From NCBI GenBank assembly GCA_026545225.1, contig CM048848.1:48578306-48642305 (forward strand): 64,000 bases of DNA. Reading direction: 5' to 3'. Each line of letters begins with the position of its first letter. Positions within the stretch are counted from its first letter, which is position 1. The position numbers were made by a program, and so were the translations under genes. Shown here piece by piece: positions 22,742 to 34,458 of this stretch. A model generated the notes under the pieces. That model did not search any database. It was given only the letters and a program-made list of their open reading frames with translations, and was not told where the DNA came from. This DNA is from Cornus controversa. Lineage: Eukaryota; Streptophyta; Magnoliopsida; Cornales; Cornaceae.

Positions 22742-25700
22742 ATGGCATCCAAATTTCCTTACCCATCAACGTTGAATGTCGGAAACTTTGTTTCAATCAA
22801 ATTAACCCAATACAATTATAGGTTATAGGTGACACAAATTCTGGGACTTATAAAAAGTCAAGATATGATGGGCTTTATCATTGGAGAAACACCAGCACCG
22901 ACTCAATTTATCTCCACCCCGAGTGGTGACTCTACCACCAGCCAGAATGAGAGTGATAATCCAGACTATTCGTCATGGAGAAGATCAGATAAATTGCTGC
23001 GTGGTTGGATTACTGGAACTCTAAATGAAGATGTTCTCAGTATTGTTGTTGGATTAAACACATCCAGAGAAGTGTGGACAGCTCTTACCGATGCCTTTGC
23101 GCAAGGCTCCACTGAGAGAGAGTTCCATTTGGAGCAAAAGTTGCAAGCCATACGCAAGGGTACGTCATCACTCTCTGATTATATTTGTCAATTTAAATCC
23201 ATATGTGATGATTTAGCTGCCATTGGTAAGCCTATTGAAGATCGTAAAAAGGTTTTTTGGTTACTAAACGGCCTTGGGAGGGAATATAAATCATTTGTTA
23301 CCACAATGCTCAAGCCGCCAATTCCCACGTATAAGGATATTATTACTCTCCTACAAAGCCATGAAACATGGACTATGATCTATGAACCTGAACATATCTC
23401 TCAACCTGTTGCATTTGTCGGACAACGGAATAAACCAAAATACAATAATAAGAAAGGGCAACAGGGGGATGCAACACACTACGGAAGCGAGAACTTTAAT
23501 TCAAAAGGACGTGGTTTCACATAATACAGCTCAAGGGGTAATACATCTGTTGATTCAACACAAGAAATAAAGAAGTTCAATTTCAACCCATCATCAAATA
23601 GATTCTCTAGTGACGTTCCAACTTGTCAGATTTATGCCAAGAAAGGACACATTGCTTTGAAATGTTGGCACAGATTTAACCAGAGTTTTAGTACAGATGA
23701 TGTTCCAAAAGCACTAGTTGCTATCACCATTAGTGATAACCAAGATGCCGAATGGTTTCCTAACACTGGAGCATCCTCACACATGACAGGAGACCCAGGT
23801 AATTTAATTAATTTTTGCAAATACAATGGATCTGATTCAGTGATGATTGGTGATGGACATAATCTTAAAATAAGTCACACATGTGATACTATTTTGCAGA
23901 CAGAAAATGGTGAGTTTAGAATAAAAAATGTTTTGCTAGTTCCTGAATTAAAGAAAAATTTGCTTTCTATTAGTCAGTTTACTACAGATTACCCTTGTAT
24001 TTTTGAATTCTCTTCTGGTCATTTTGTGGTAAAGGACAGGGACAACCAGAAAATAATAATGGAAGGGACTAGAAAAGGTGGCCTCTACACCCTTGGTGTG
24101 TCCTCTCACCAGGCTTTATTCTCAAATATGAATCAAGGGGTTTCTGAAGAAGTTTGGCACTGGCGGTTGGGTCATCCACAATCAAAAATAGTTCATCATT
24201 TAAATAAATCCAATTTTATTAAAGTTGGATCTTGGAATAAAGGCAACACTATATGTGGTAGTTGTCAAATTGGTAAATCTTGTCGATTACCTTTTATTTC
24301 ATCTCATAACCCTTGTAATGAGCCATTGAGTATTATTCACTCAGATCTCTGGGGTCCTGCACCCATTTTCTCTAATGGTTATCGCTATTATGTTATTTTC
24401 ATTGATGAATGCACTCGGTTTACTTGGTTTTATCCTCTAAAAAAGAAGTCTGATTTTTTCCAGTGCTTTCTCACATTTCAAGCCTTGGTTGAAAGACAAT
24501 TTAATACAAAAATACGGATTTTTCAGTCTGATGGTGGCAGAGAATATAATGATATGAAATTCTTGCATCATTTAGAAAGAATGGGTATTCTTCCTCATAC
24601 ATCGTGCCCTCATACACCTGAGCAGAATGGAATTGCTAAACGAAAACACAGAAATATTACTGAATTGGGACTCACTATGTTGAATCATGGTAGCATTCCA
24701 AAATGTTATTGGGTTGATGCTTTCTCCACAGCGGTTTTTCTAATTAACTGACTACCTTCTATTACATTGAATATGGAGTCCCCATTTCACAAGCTATTAC
24801 AAAAATGACCAGATTTTAATTCCTTTCGGGTCTTTGGGAGTCGATGTTACCTCTATCTTCGTGATTATGCACATAATAAATTCGGGCCTAAATCTTTTCC
24901 CTGTGTTTTTATGGGATATAGCACTCGTCATAAAGGATATCGTTGTCTTTATCCATCAACAGGACGTGTATATATTTCTCGACATGTCATTTTTGATGAG
25001 TATACCTTTCCATATGCTAATCCCACTACTCTTCATGCCTCTTTTCATCTTCTCCTACCATGTCACCAAATACTGAATTTCAACATGATAATGGGTCCTC
25101 TACAATTGCTTCCTCTCTCAACTCACTTGTGGACAATACAACAAATCCATGTCACGTGAATGCAACAAATCCATGTCACACGATGGTCACTCGTCTTCGC
25201 GATGGCATCACAAAACCAAATCCAAAATATGCCAACATTGCTTCTACATCTCTTTCACCTGAACCCAAATCTGTGAGATCAGCACTTAATCATCCTGGAT
25301 GGGCAGCTACTATGCGTGCGGAGCTTCAAGCTCTGTATGACAAAAACACTTGGGATCTTGTACCACATACCCCAGACATGAATATAGTTGGAAGCAAGTG
25401 GGTTTTTAAAACTAAATTGAGGGCAGATAGAAGCATCGAACGACTAAAGGCTCGTCTTGTGGCAAAGGGTTACAATCAGATTGAAGGTTTGGATTTTGCT
25501 GAGACCTTCTCTCCTATGATTAAGCTTGCTATCATTCGTATTGTTTTAATTTTGGCCACAATGAAAAATTGGGACATACGCCAACTTGACGTAAAGAATG
25601 CTTTTCTTCACGGTTATCTTCACGAACCTGTGTTCATGACCCAACCTTCTGGATTTGTGGATTCTACTCGGCCTAATCATGTATGTCGATTAAAAAAGGC

Positions 25701-26740
25701 ATTATATGGCTTGAGGCAAGCTCCTCGAGTATGGTTTGATCGCTTTAGTGGATTTCTTCTCACACTTGGATTCTTTTGCAGCACTGTTGATTCCTCCATG
25801 TTTATTCGTAAATTTGGAGATAACGTTCTTATTCTTTTACTCTACGTTGATGATATTATTATCACCTGTAATAACCAGCAACATCTCACCCAACTTATAT
25901 CTACTTTAAGTAGTGAGTTTGCTATGAAAGACTTGGGTTTCATACACTATTTTCTTGGTGTTGAAGTTACACGACAATCTGATGGACTACACTTATCACA
26001 AACCAAGTATGCGACTGACCTTCTAGACCGGGCTGGTATGGTTGATTGCAAACCCATTTCTACACCCATAGCACAGAAGAAACCTCCTGACATAGATACT
26101 TCTGAATTTGACAACCCAAATCTATATCGCAGTCTTGTTGGTGGTTTACAATATTTAACTATGACAAGACCTGATTTATCCTTCAGTGTTAACTTTGTGA
26201 GTCAATTCATGAATAACCCAACTGTTGCAAACTTTCAGGCTGTCAAACGCATCTTACGTTATGTTAAAGGAACCATTTCACATAGCATTCAACTCTTTAA
26301 CAATGACTCTCTTGATTTGTTTGCTTATTCAGATGCCGACTGGGCAGGATGTTCATTCTCTAGGCGCTCCACCACTGGTTTTTGTACATTTTTAGGTGCG
26401 ACTTGCATCTCTTGGAGTGCAAAAAAAGTAACCCACAGTTGCTCGGTCAAGTACTGAAGCAGAGTATCGTTTAATGGCAGCTACAGCAGCAGAACTTACT
26501 TGGTTGTCATTTGTTCTTCGAGATCTTGGCGTTCCTCTTTTCAAAGCACCAATTCTCTATTGTGACAATCTAAGTGCACTTCACATGATTGTCAACCAAG
26601 TGTTCCATGCAAGAACGAAACATATAGAGGTTGACTATCACTATGTTCGTGAGAAGGTTGCTGTTGGAGCCTTTGTGACTTACTTTGTCTATTCCTCCAA
26701 TCAACTTGCAGATATTTTTACAAAGCCCCTCTCCAAATAA
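22742..26740 (+). pseudogene. Inner copia gag-pol polyprotein, degenerate
   Basis: gag runs from ATG 22742 to about 23670. Protease is near 23750, integrase 24150-24770, reverse transcriptase 25290-26040 with Tyr-Val-Asp-Asp at 25843-25854, and RNase H 26320-26740. In-frame stops lie at 22826, 23522, 24749 and about 24808. Frameshifts are near 25050 (between integrase and RT) and 26430 (in RNase H). The protease reads Asn-Thr-Gly where Asp-Ser-Gly is expected, and the gag zinc knuckle has lost its second Cys (Cys-Gln-Ile-Tyr). RT itself is a long open stretch of 465 codons. The element cannot make its own full set of proteins. Confidence 0.88.
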
Positions 26741-26796
26741 CACTTTCGGTGGCTTTGTTTCAAACTGGGTCTCCAAGCTTCACCTGGACCTAGTTT

Positions 26797-26805
26797 GAGG
26801 GGAAG
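26797..26805 (+). other. Polypurine tract, inner copia
   Basis: GAGGGGAAG lies immediately before the 3' LTR, the usual place for second-strand priming. Confidence 0.8.
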
Positions 26806-27095
26806 TATTGAAGATGATATCCACAAGGAGAAGGCTAAGGATTAAGCTATACTTATCTTTTCCTATTACTTCTCTCAACAGGATTCTCTCTTAACAGAAA
26901 TCCTCCTCTGTAACAGAATCCTCCTCTGATCTTCTATCATATTTTGAATTCCTATAATGTCTCATTTTGTATCCCAAAGTAGTATATAAATATGTGAAAC
27001 TCTCTCTCAATATAACATTGAGATAGAGTGATAATTCAACTATTGAGTCTTTTACTTGTCTAAGACTCTTGCCTCTGTTTTTCAATAGTTCTATA
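26806..27095 (+). repeat. 3' LTR of the inner copia element
   Basis: 290 bp. Contains an 18-bp segment (repeating 'gaatcctcctctg') absent from the 5' LTR. It is followed at once by the GATAC target duplication at 27096-27100. Confidence 0.92.
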
Positions 27096-27100
27096 GATAC

Positions 27101-30100
27101 AACCTCCTTGACTATGTTCTTGGAATTTCCCAGTGCCCCTTCCCTGCCGGCACCTCTCCCACCGAGTTGAATAAAACTCATTGGGTTCGTCAGGACAAAT
27201 TAATTTTGAGTGTTATTCTGGCTTCCACCTCAACCACCATTACTCCTCTCATCGCCACTACCAAAACATCTCATAAGGCTTAGAAGAAACTTCACCACAT
27301 ATATGCCAGTAAATCTAGAACCCGAGCCATGCAACTAAAGGAAGAACTTACCTTGATTCAGCGAGGAAATCGTTTCATTCCTGATTATTTGTATGCAGTG
27401 AAAGCCCTCGCCGATGAGATCGCACTCATCGATCATCCAATATCCGATGATGATCTTACCCTTTATATTCTTAATGGATTGGGTTCTGATTTCAGGGAAA
27501 TTGCTTCACCAATTCGAGCACGGGAAACATCTCTGGCCTTCGAAGAGCTTCACGATATTCTTGTGGGGTATGAAAGTTACCTGCGGCGGTTGGAGTCTTC
27601 CACTCAGCAACTTGTGGCCTCTGCAAATTATTCTCATCGTCACAAGCAGAACTCTGGTTCCCATGGTGGGTCTCATCCAAAGGGCTCTTATAAGACTAAT
27701 GGGTCTTCTCAGTTTTCAGGCCAAAATAAAACTCCTTAAGGCCCATCCAAGGACAATCGCAAGTTTTCAACTAATCGGTCCACCCAAAGGTGTTACCAAC
27801 CGAAATATCAATTATGTGATCAAATAGGCCATACAGCCAAGTCTTGCTCGCAGCTTCGTCAATCAAATGTCATGGCTAACTATGCAAATACATCCAATCA
27901 ACAAAATCAGAAATGGCTTCTTGACTTTGTTGCCTCTCATAATATTACTGGTGACTTGGCAAATTTATCTATTCATTCTGAGTATGATGGCACTGATGAA
28001 GTTGTTATCGGTGATGGGTCAGGTTTGGCAGTCTCACATATTGGTTCTTTGACTTTAAAATCACCAACACGGACATTTGTTCTTCGTGATACTCTTTGTG
28101 TTCCCAATATTTGCAAAAATTTAATTTTTGTTCATCATTTTACATCTCAAAATAATGTTTTTCTTGAGTTTCACCCCTCTCATTTTCTTGTGAAGGATCG
28201 GACTACATGGGCGATCTTACTAAGAGGTGCATGTGAAAGTGGTGTCTATCATTTTTTGAATTCACTGGTGGGCTCCCCCTCTAAAATTGTTGCAAATGTG
28301 CATGAACGAAGCTCGTTTGATGGGTGGCACAAACGTCTTGGACATCCGTCTTTCAAAGTTGTTCAAAGTCTTTTTAATCATTTTTCTCTTCCTATTGTGA
28401 ACAATAAAATGAATTCTCTGTGTTCATCTTGTTCTATTAATAAAGCCCATCAACTTCCTTTTCGGCCCACAAGTTTTCAAAGTCGTGTTCCTCTTAATAT
28501 TATTTATACTGATGTGTGGGGACCCGCTCATTGTGTTAGTCTAGATGGTTCTCGCTATTATTTAATTTTTGTTGACCATTACACAAAATATATGTGGTTT
28601 TATCCCATTAATGCAAAATCTTGTGTTAAGAGCATTTTTCCTCAATTCAAAAATCTTGTTGAAAAATGGTTTCAAGTTAAAATAAAAAGTATTTACTCTG
28701 ATAATGGTGGCGAATTTATCAGTCTCAAACCGTTTCTCTCTCTTCATGGGATTAGTCACTACACAACTGCCCCTAAAACACCTCAACAAAATGGTGTATC
28801 TGAACGTCGTCATCATCACTTAGTTGAGACTGGTCTCACCTTACTTCACGATGCTAATCTTCCTCTTTCATATTGGCCACATGCTTTCCATACTGCCACG
28901 TATCTAATAAACCATCAACCAACTCCTCTCCTTCAAAACAAATCACCTTTTGAGGCTCTTTTTGGCCAAAAGCCCAATTATCTCAAATTAAAAACTTCTG
29001 GGTGTATTTATTATCCCTTAACCAGGCCTTACAATACACACAAAATCCAGTCCAAGTTCATTCTGTGTGTCTTCATCGGGTATTCTCTAACCCAAAATGT
29101 TTACCATTGTCTCGAGCCCACAACAAATAGAGTTTATCTCTCTCGACATGTGCTTTTTGATGAAAAAAAACTATAGCCTCCATCGAATCCTCTTCTTCTC
29201 CGTCTGCATCATCTTCTTCGAATGCTACCCAACCTGCATCTGTTCCAGTGGCTCCACCGGCTACACCAGTGTTTTCGGAACCTGTTATCACTGCGGATCC
29301 ATCTCCTCCAGGTAATTTCTCTTCCTCTTCCTCTCCGATTTCAAATTCTTTAGATCTTTTCAATACTTCATCTTCGTCGGCCCCTTATGTGATTGAAAAT
29401 AATTGTGAATCTGCTCATTCATGCACCTTATCCTGCTTCACAATCCGGTCTGATAGATACACAATTGTCTCCTTCACCTCACTCTGTTTCTTCCTTAGGT
29501 CTGATAGACATACCACCATCCCCAAATCGCCGAACACACTCTATGACTACCCGATCCATGAATAATATTTTCAAACCCAAACAACTCAATATTGTCACTA
29601 AACACCCTCTTCCTCAAAGTCTAGAACCAACATGTGTGACCCAGGCCTTATCTATGCCACTGTGGCGTGCAGCCATGTCTAATGAGCTCACTGCTCTCAT
29701 GAGACATGGCACTTGGGACTTAGTTCCACCACCAGCAGGTTGTAACCCCGTGAGTTGTAAGTGGATTTTTTGTGTTAAGAGAAAAGCCAATGGCTCAATC
29801 AATCGCTTTAAAGCTCGACTTGTTGCCAAAGGGTATCATCAAAGACCTGGGATTGATTAAACAGAAACCTTCAGTCCTGTTGTAAAACCAGCAACCATTC
29901 GGTCTGTGCTTACTGTTGCTGTCATGCAAGGTTGGACTTTAAGACAAATGGATGTTAACAATGCATTTTTGCATGGTCAGCTTACTGAAGATATTTATAT
30001 GAGCTAACCTCCAAGGTTTAAGGATCAGTCAAAACCCAATCATGTGTGCAGGTTACGTAAAGCCATCTATGGGCTTAAACAGGCCCCTCGGGCTTGGTAT

Positions 30101-30165
30101 TCAACTCTTAAGGATGCTCTTATTCATCTTGGCTTTCATAACTCTAAGGTTGACTCCTCTATGTT
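27101..30165 (+). pseudogene. Outer copia gag-pol, middle part
   Basis: gag resumes at 27101 in the original frame, with a TAG in place of a conserved Trp codon near 27281. A zinc-knuckle remnant lies at 27790-27850 with its first Cys replaced by Tyr. The protease motif near 27930 reads Asp-Phe-Val-Ala-Ser-His where Asp-Ser-Gly-Ala-Ser-His is expected. The integrase GAG-pre and DDE core (28320-28930) are open, with Ser-Asp-Asn-Gly-Gly-Glu near 28700. A frameshift near 29170 ends that frame. RT begins near 29620, has stops near 29859 and 30004, and is cut at 30165 by the TRIM. Confidence 0.85.
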
Positions 30166-30416
30166 TGTAATACCCCGCTCCAACACATGGTATGATATTG
30201 TCCGCTTTGGGCCTAAGCCCGCACGGTTTTGCTATTGGGTTTTTACCCCAAAAGGCCTCATACCATTTGAAGAGAACATACTACATATAAGCACATCCCC
30301 TTTTCCACACCCAGGCGATGTGGGATTGAGCACCCTGTACCCTGTCAGTGTGGTAGCTCAGCCCAGTGTCTGTCTATGCACCCGCCCACTCACACCCGTC
30401 CACAAGGGTTACTACA
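30166..30416 (-). repeat. TRIM LTR (left on the plus strand)
   Basis: 251 bp with TG...CA ends on both strands. On the minus strand it contains 'aatcccacatcgcc' upstream of a 'ttatatgta' TATA-like motif, an arrangement seen in plant TRIM LTR promoters. Confidence 0.9.
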
Positions 30417-30490
30417 ATCCACCCCCCTACGAGGCCCGACGCCCTCGTCGGCACACTTACTTCCGGCTGGGTTCAGGCTCTGATACCAAC

Positions 30491-30741
30491 TGTAATACCC
30501 CGCTCCAACACATGGTATGATATTGTCCGCTTTGGGCCTGAGCCCGCACGGTTTTGCTATTGGGTTTTTACCCCAAAAGGCCTCATACCATTTGAAGAGA
30601 ACATACTACATATAAGCACATCCCCTTTTCCACACCCAGGCGATGTGGGATTGAGCACCCTGTACCCTGTCAGTGTGGTAGCTCAGCCCAGTGTCTGTCT
30701 ATGCACCCGCCCACTCACACCCGTCCACAAGGGTTACTACA
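30491..30741 (-). repeat. TRIM LTR (right on the plus strand)
   Basis: 251 bp, differing from the left copy only at the 'gcct(a/g)agccc' position. Followed directly by the ATGTT target duplication. Confidence 0.9.
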
Positions 30742-31745
30742 ATGTTCATTTATCGAAGTGGCTCACCTTATATGTTATTTGTTGGTATATGTGGATGATC
30801 TTGTGCTTATTGGGAATGATTCAAGTTTTGTGCAATCCATTATCCAGCAACTTGGTGCTAAATTTTCATTGAAAGATATGGGCAATCTTCACTATTTTTT
30901 GGGAGTGGAAGTTATCCCAACTCGTGCAGGTTTATTCTTGTCACAGCATAAATATGTTCGTGACTTGCTGTCCAAAACAAACATGGTTGGTGGTAAGGAT
31001 GTTTTAACTCCTTTATCTACTAGTACATCCTTAAAAGTGGTTGATGGTACTGCTTCTTTTGATAGTACTGAATTTCGTCGTGTAATTGGGAGTCTTCAAT
31101 ATCTTTCACTTACTCGTCTTGATATTTCTTTTGCCGTTAACAAGTTGTCTCAATTTATGCACAAGCCCACAAATACACACTGGACAGCAGTTAAAAGACT
31201 ACTTCGTTACCTAAAACAGACTATATTCCACGGTATTCAGCTCCAAAAGGATACCACTTGGAACCTCACAACGTATTCTGACGTTGATTGGGTTGGGAAT
31301 ATTGATGATCGTACCTCTACTTCAGCTTATATCAGCTTTCTAGGCCACAATCCCATCTCCTGGAGCTCCAAGAAACAACAGGCTGTTGCACGCTCATCTA
31401 CAGAGGCTGAATACAGATCACTAGCTAATGCAACCTCGGAAACAATGTGGTTACTTAGTCTTCTCAATGAACTCGGATTCCCACTTAAAGCTCCCCCTTC
31501 TTTGTTGTGTGACAACCTTGGTGCCACTCATCTCAGCTTCAATCCAGTTCATCACTCTCGAATGAAGCACATCCAAATTGATCTTCATTCTGTACGTGAC
31601 TTGGTTCAAAAGGGCACTCTTAATGTCAAGCATGTTCATACCTAGGACCAGCTTGCGAATTTGCTGACCAAACCTTTGTCTAGGCAGCGTACTGAAATTC
31701 TCAGATCCAAGATTAGCCTTACTAACGGAAGTCCTATCTTGCGGG
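30742..31745 (+). pseudogene. Outer copia RT-RNase H, 3' part
   Basis: This continues RT after the TRIM, with Tyr-Val-Asp-Asp at 30788-30799, the conserved Tyr-Phe-Leu-Gly-Val-Glu-Val motif near 30890, and RNase H from about 31260 to 31680. RNase H landmarks seen are Ser-Ser-Thr-Glu-Ala-Glu-Tyr near 31397, Cys-Asp-Asn near 31510, and the terminal Leu-Leu-Thr-Lys-Pro-Leu-Ser near 31665. A TAG near 31643 interrupts the end. Apart from that, this stretch is open over about 300 codons. Confidence 0.85.
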
Positions 31746-31749
31746 GGCA
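31741..31749 (+). other. Polypurine tract, outer copia
   Basis: GCGGGGGCA immediately precedes the 3' LTR; the G-run is the likely plus-strand primer site. Confidence 0.65.
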
Positions 31750-32012
31750 TATTAAGGATGATTGCACAAATTCTGCCTAGCAATTATTTAGCATCAATTC
31801 TGTCCAACCAACAGATTACTATCCAAGTTTAGCATTCTAGTTGTTACGAACCTTTTCATTCATTGTAAATCATTTTCCTGCCAAATTATAGCAAACGTTC
31901 ATATGTACTAGTTACCTAAAATAGGTTATGTTTTTGTATATATTTCATTCAATAGTCAATGAAATGTGTGGTGGTTTTTCCATTGAAAAGGTGTGTATCT
32001 TAAGTTTCTATA
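31750..32012 (+). repeat. 3' LTR of the outer copia element
   Basis: 263 bp, collinear with the 5' LTR with no indels; differences are mostly C/T and A/G transitions. Confidence 0.92.
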
Positions 32013-33034
32013 CAACATGATCTCATAATTTTTCCATATAAAAGAAGGAACAACTATAATAAATATTCATATGACATAACCAACTAAGATCCTCAAAATT
32101 TAATACAACCAAATCAAAGTTATCCATCTATAACAATTCTTACTACAAAAGTTTGTCTCAAGAACTAAAATAAAAGAAAACAATAACAAGCATTCACTGA
32201 GACAATCCTCACACGGAATCCTCCTTCAATATGCTATAGATGCTGATTTTACACACCTAAAATGTGAAAAAAATAAGGGGTGAGCTTAAAATCCCAGTAA
32301 GTAATGTTCTAACTAACCGACAATAATCACTATACTTCAGCAACTAGTACAGTAAATTAATTAATATAGGTAATCATACGGTGCATTAATTTATGAAAAA
32401 TGAAAATATCTTCAACATCTTCAAGTACTTAACAATAACCCCAACACAAACATTTCAAGTCTACTAGCCAATACGGAGTGCACACTAAAAATATGTTCGT
32501 GATGTAATTGAACTGAAAGGTTCTTTAACAAGTTTAGCCCATGGCCTCATCAGACCCAACTTCTATTTAATCAATTTATATTCATGACAATAATTCTCAC
32601 AAGAGATCACTAGTTACAATATATCTTGAAATGTGGAGGAACAACAATACAACTCAAGCTGCAACATAAAGTTAACAAGTACGAACCATGTCCAAATCGT
32701 AAGATAAGTGATGTGGAAGGACAAATACACTCCAAATCGGAGAAACACACACTCCACACAAAATGAGTAATATGGAGGGACACACGTTCCACATCGGAGG
32801 GACCCACAACTCCATCGTAAAAATAAATAATGTAGAGGGACACACACTCTGTGCCAAAAGGACCCGCAATTCCACGCTGGAGGGGCATATACACACTCCA
32901 TGAAAATATAAGTAATGTGTAGGGACACACTCTGAGCCAGAGGGACTCGCAACTCCACGCTAGAGGGATACATACACACTCCAGTAATCTCAACCATCAC
33001 CATCAGTCAACCCCCCCCCCCCACACACACACAC

Positions 33035-33577
33035 AATGCATGCGTGCTCTATACATAATCTAAATTTTATTTCTAATCTACAGACCCAATTTAGAGAGAG
33101 TATTGTACCTAAGAACGTGTCATTCCATCTATCTTAGCTACCGGTAAAATTTCAGAACCCAGCTGTTCACGAATAGTTCGTACTCTCGATCTTCGTGCAT
33201 AAAAGACTACTTTTCGTACTAAATAAATAACTAATGTGACTAAATTTAGCCCAAACATATAACTTCAAGCATATTCTGCCCTAAAAAGACTAATTTGATT
33301 TTTTTTCAAAATTTTCCAGCATTTTTCAGTATTTTTAAAATATTTTTCCTCTTTTTCCACATTTTTAATCATTTAAAAAATATATAAAATATATTTTTAT
33401 TTTCTGGATGGGACCAAAACTAGGCCCAGAGGTTGGGCTTAGCAAGTGGGATCGGACCCAACTTTTTCCATCATTAGAAGATTGCCCAACGCGCCCCCCA
33501 CATGCTGACAGTGTGCGCGGGCTAATGCAGCCCACGCTTCATCTTCTTCCTCTTCATTTTTCATGCCCAGAACGTGG
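33035..33577. other. Non-coding AT-rich DNA after Rep-A copy 2
   Basis: A T-rich stretch (33295-33400) is followed by a GC-richer patch (33410-33560). The style resembles the LTR-like DNA near 7800-8100, but I could not align the two reliably. No gene recognised. Confidence 0.4.
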
Positions 33578-33748
33578 ACAAATTATACACTATCTTAGGG
33601 GTATTGATGATGTGGCATCTTTGGCTGGTGTAAGCCCTCCATTTATTTTGAAAACTACCAATTCCATACAATCAAGAAGAAATGAAAGGCTTACACTTCC
33701 CAGGGATACCACATCATCAGTATCCTCAGGGTATTGTATACTTTCTCC
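33578..33748. mobile_element. Near-palindromic MITE, copy B (~171 bp)
   Basis: Same family as 20521-20688: left 'attatacactatcttagggg', right '...gggtattgtatactttctcc', with inverted halves containing 'gtaagccctcc' and 'aggcttac'. A partly matching AGAACGTGG / AGAACCTAC pair flanks it (6 of 9). It lies outside Rep-A, so it is an independent insertion. Confidence 0.6.
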
Positions 33749-34084
33749 AGAACCTACTCCTTTGCGCCGACATTCTCTTCTGACTCCATTTTCGGCCATT
33801 TTCGACCACCAATAAACACAAAAAATCACCAATAATAAACTTGCCAAGGCTTGCTCTACCATTTGCACCAAAATCATCAAGAATCTTAGCCTGGTTTGGT
33901 TTTCCCCAATTTTGAAATTCTAGGGTTCATGTTACAAATCGCACAAATTCTTCAATTCGGCCATCCAAACACCTCAATTAACGCAAGGGAACATGTTTAC
34001 TAGATAAGGCCACACTGATTCCTTCTCAAAAAGCAATCAAATAATACCATTTCATCTTTCAACTTCAAGTAACACCTATTCATT

Positions 34085-34123
<39 letters not shown>

Positions 34124-34458
34124 CTGCACATACACGCTTATTCAAAACAACAACCCAAGCCACCATTGCAAATCAACTACTATCTTTCATTCTCGGAATC
34201 AACCATGTATCCGACTATATATGTGCGTATATCTATATAGCTACAAATCAATTTCTAATCTACCATTAGCCCACATGAAGTTAGAACAAAAAACCTCAAT
34301 ACAACATATACTGTTTTGGGCACTCATTTGGCCTTTTAACGGACAACAGCTCCACGAGCAACAAAGATTTGTTTCCATGTTTGTAAAACAAAAAAAAAAT
34401 CACAGTTAAATGCATATATCCATATTTATAATTGTGAATGAACTCATGGATCCATAGT
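33749..34458. other. Non-coding spacer with an (AT)n tract
   Basis: Includes an (AT)n microsatellite at 34088-34121. No open frame with recognisable protein character. It ends at the hAT target site TCCATAGT (34451-34458). Confidence 0.5.

Larger units (their letters stand above)
22398..27095 (+). mobile_element. Inner Ty1/copia retrotransposon
   Basis: A 4698-bp element with LTRs at 22398-22669 (272 bp) and 26806-27095 (290 bp). The LTRs begin TATTGAAG and end CTATA. They differ at about eight bases plus an 18-bp tandem duplication present only in the 3' LTR. The target duplication GATAC is perfect. A primer site TGGTATCAAAGCAG and polypurine tract GAGGGGAAG are in place. It encodes the copia domain order gag-PR-IN-RT-RH but carries several stops and frameshifts. 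It sits in gag of the outer copia element. Confidence 0.93.
30166..30741 (-). mobile_element. TRIM retrotransposon (576 bp)
   Basis: Two 251-bp LTRs (30166-30416 and 30491-30741) flank a 74-bp interior. They differ at a single base by my reading. The target duplication ATGTT is perfect (30161-30165, 30742-30746). On the minus strand the interior starts with GTTGGTATCAGAGCC, a tRNA-Met primer site, and ends with a GGGGGGTGGAT polypurine tract, fixing orientation. It has no coding capacity. It sits in the outer copia RT upstream of the Tyr-Val-Asp-Asp motif and is the youngest datable insertion here. Confidence 0.92.
21913..32012 (+). mobile_element. Outer Ty1/copia retrotransposon, nested host
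   Basis: The two LTRs of 263 bp (21913-22175, 31750-32012) share TATTAAGG...TTTCTATA ends and differ at 11 positions by my count (about 4.2 percent). A tRNA-Met-type primer site follows the 5' LTR and a G-rich polypurine tract precedes the 3' LTR. gag, protease, integrase, reverse transcriptase and RNase H follow in copia order. It is interrupted by another copia element in gag (22398-27095) and a TRIM in RT (30166-30741). The expected 5-bp target duplication is not recognisable: AATAC on the left, CAACA on the right. Confidence 0.9.
18115..33034. repeat. Rep-A copy 2, expanded by nested insertions
   Basis: The Rep-A pieces are 18115-18142, 19212-19659, 20444-21912 and 32013-33034. They are separated by an LTR element (18143-19211), a 784-bp MITE (19660-20443) and the nested copia elements (21913-32012); a ~168-bp MITE sits at 20521-20688. 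Copy 3 (44196-45840) is uninterrupted at the first two sites, and copy 1 at the MITE and copia sites, so each insertion is readable against an empty site in the same window. Confidence 0.7.

Noticed and set aside
27414-27827. 137-codon open frame overlapping outer copia gag in another frame
   Set aside because: Out-of-frame shadow; the gag frame contains the family motifs.
30044-30872. Two Pro/Thr-rich open frames of ~160 codons sharing an internal repeat
   Set aside because: The repeat is the TRIM LTR pair read in its non-coding sense, fused to flanking copia RT codons.
33408-33815. 135-codon open frame
   Set aside because: It runs from LTR-like GC-richer DNA straight through the palindromic MITE copy B, so it cannot be a conserved gene.
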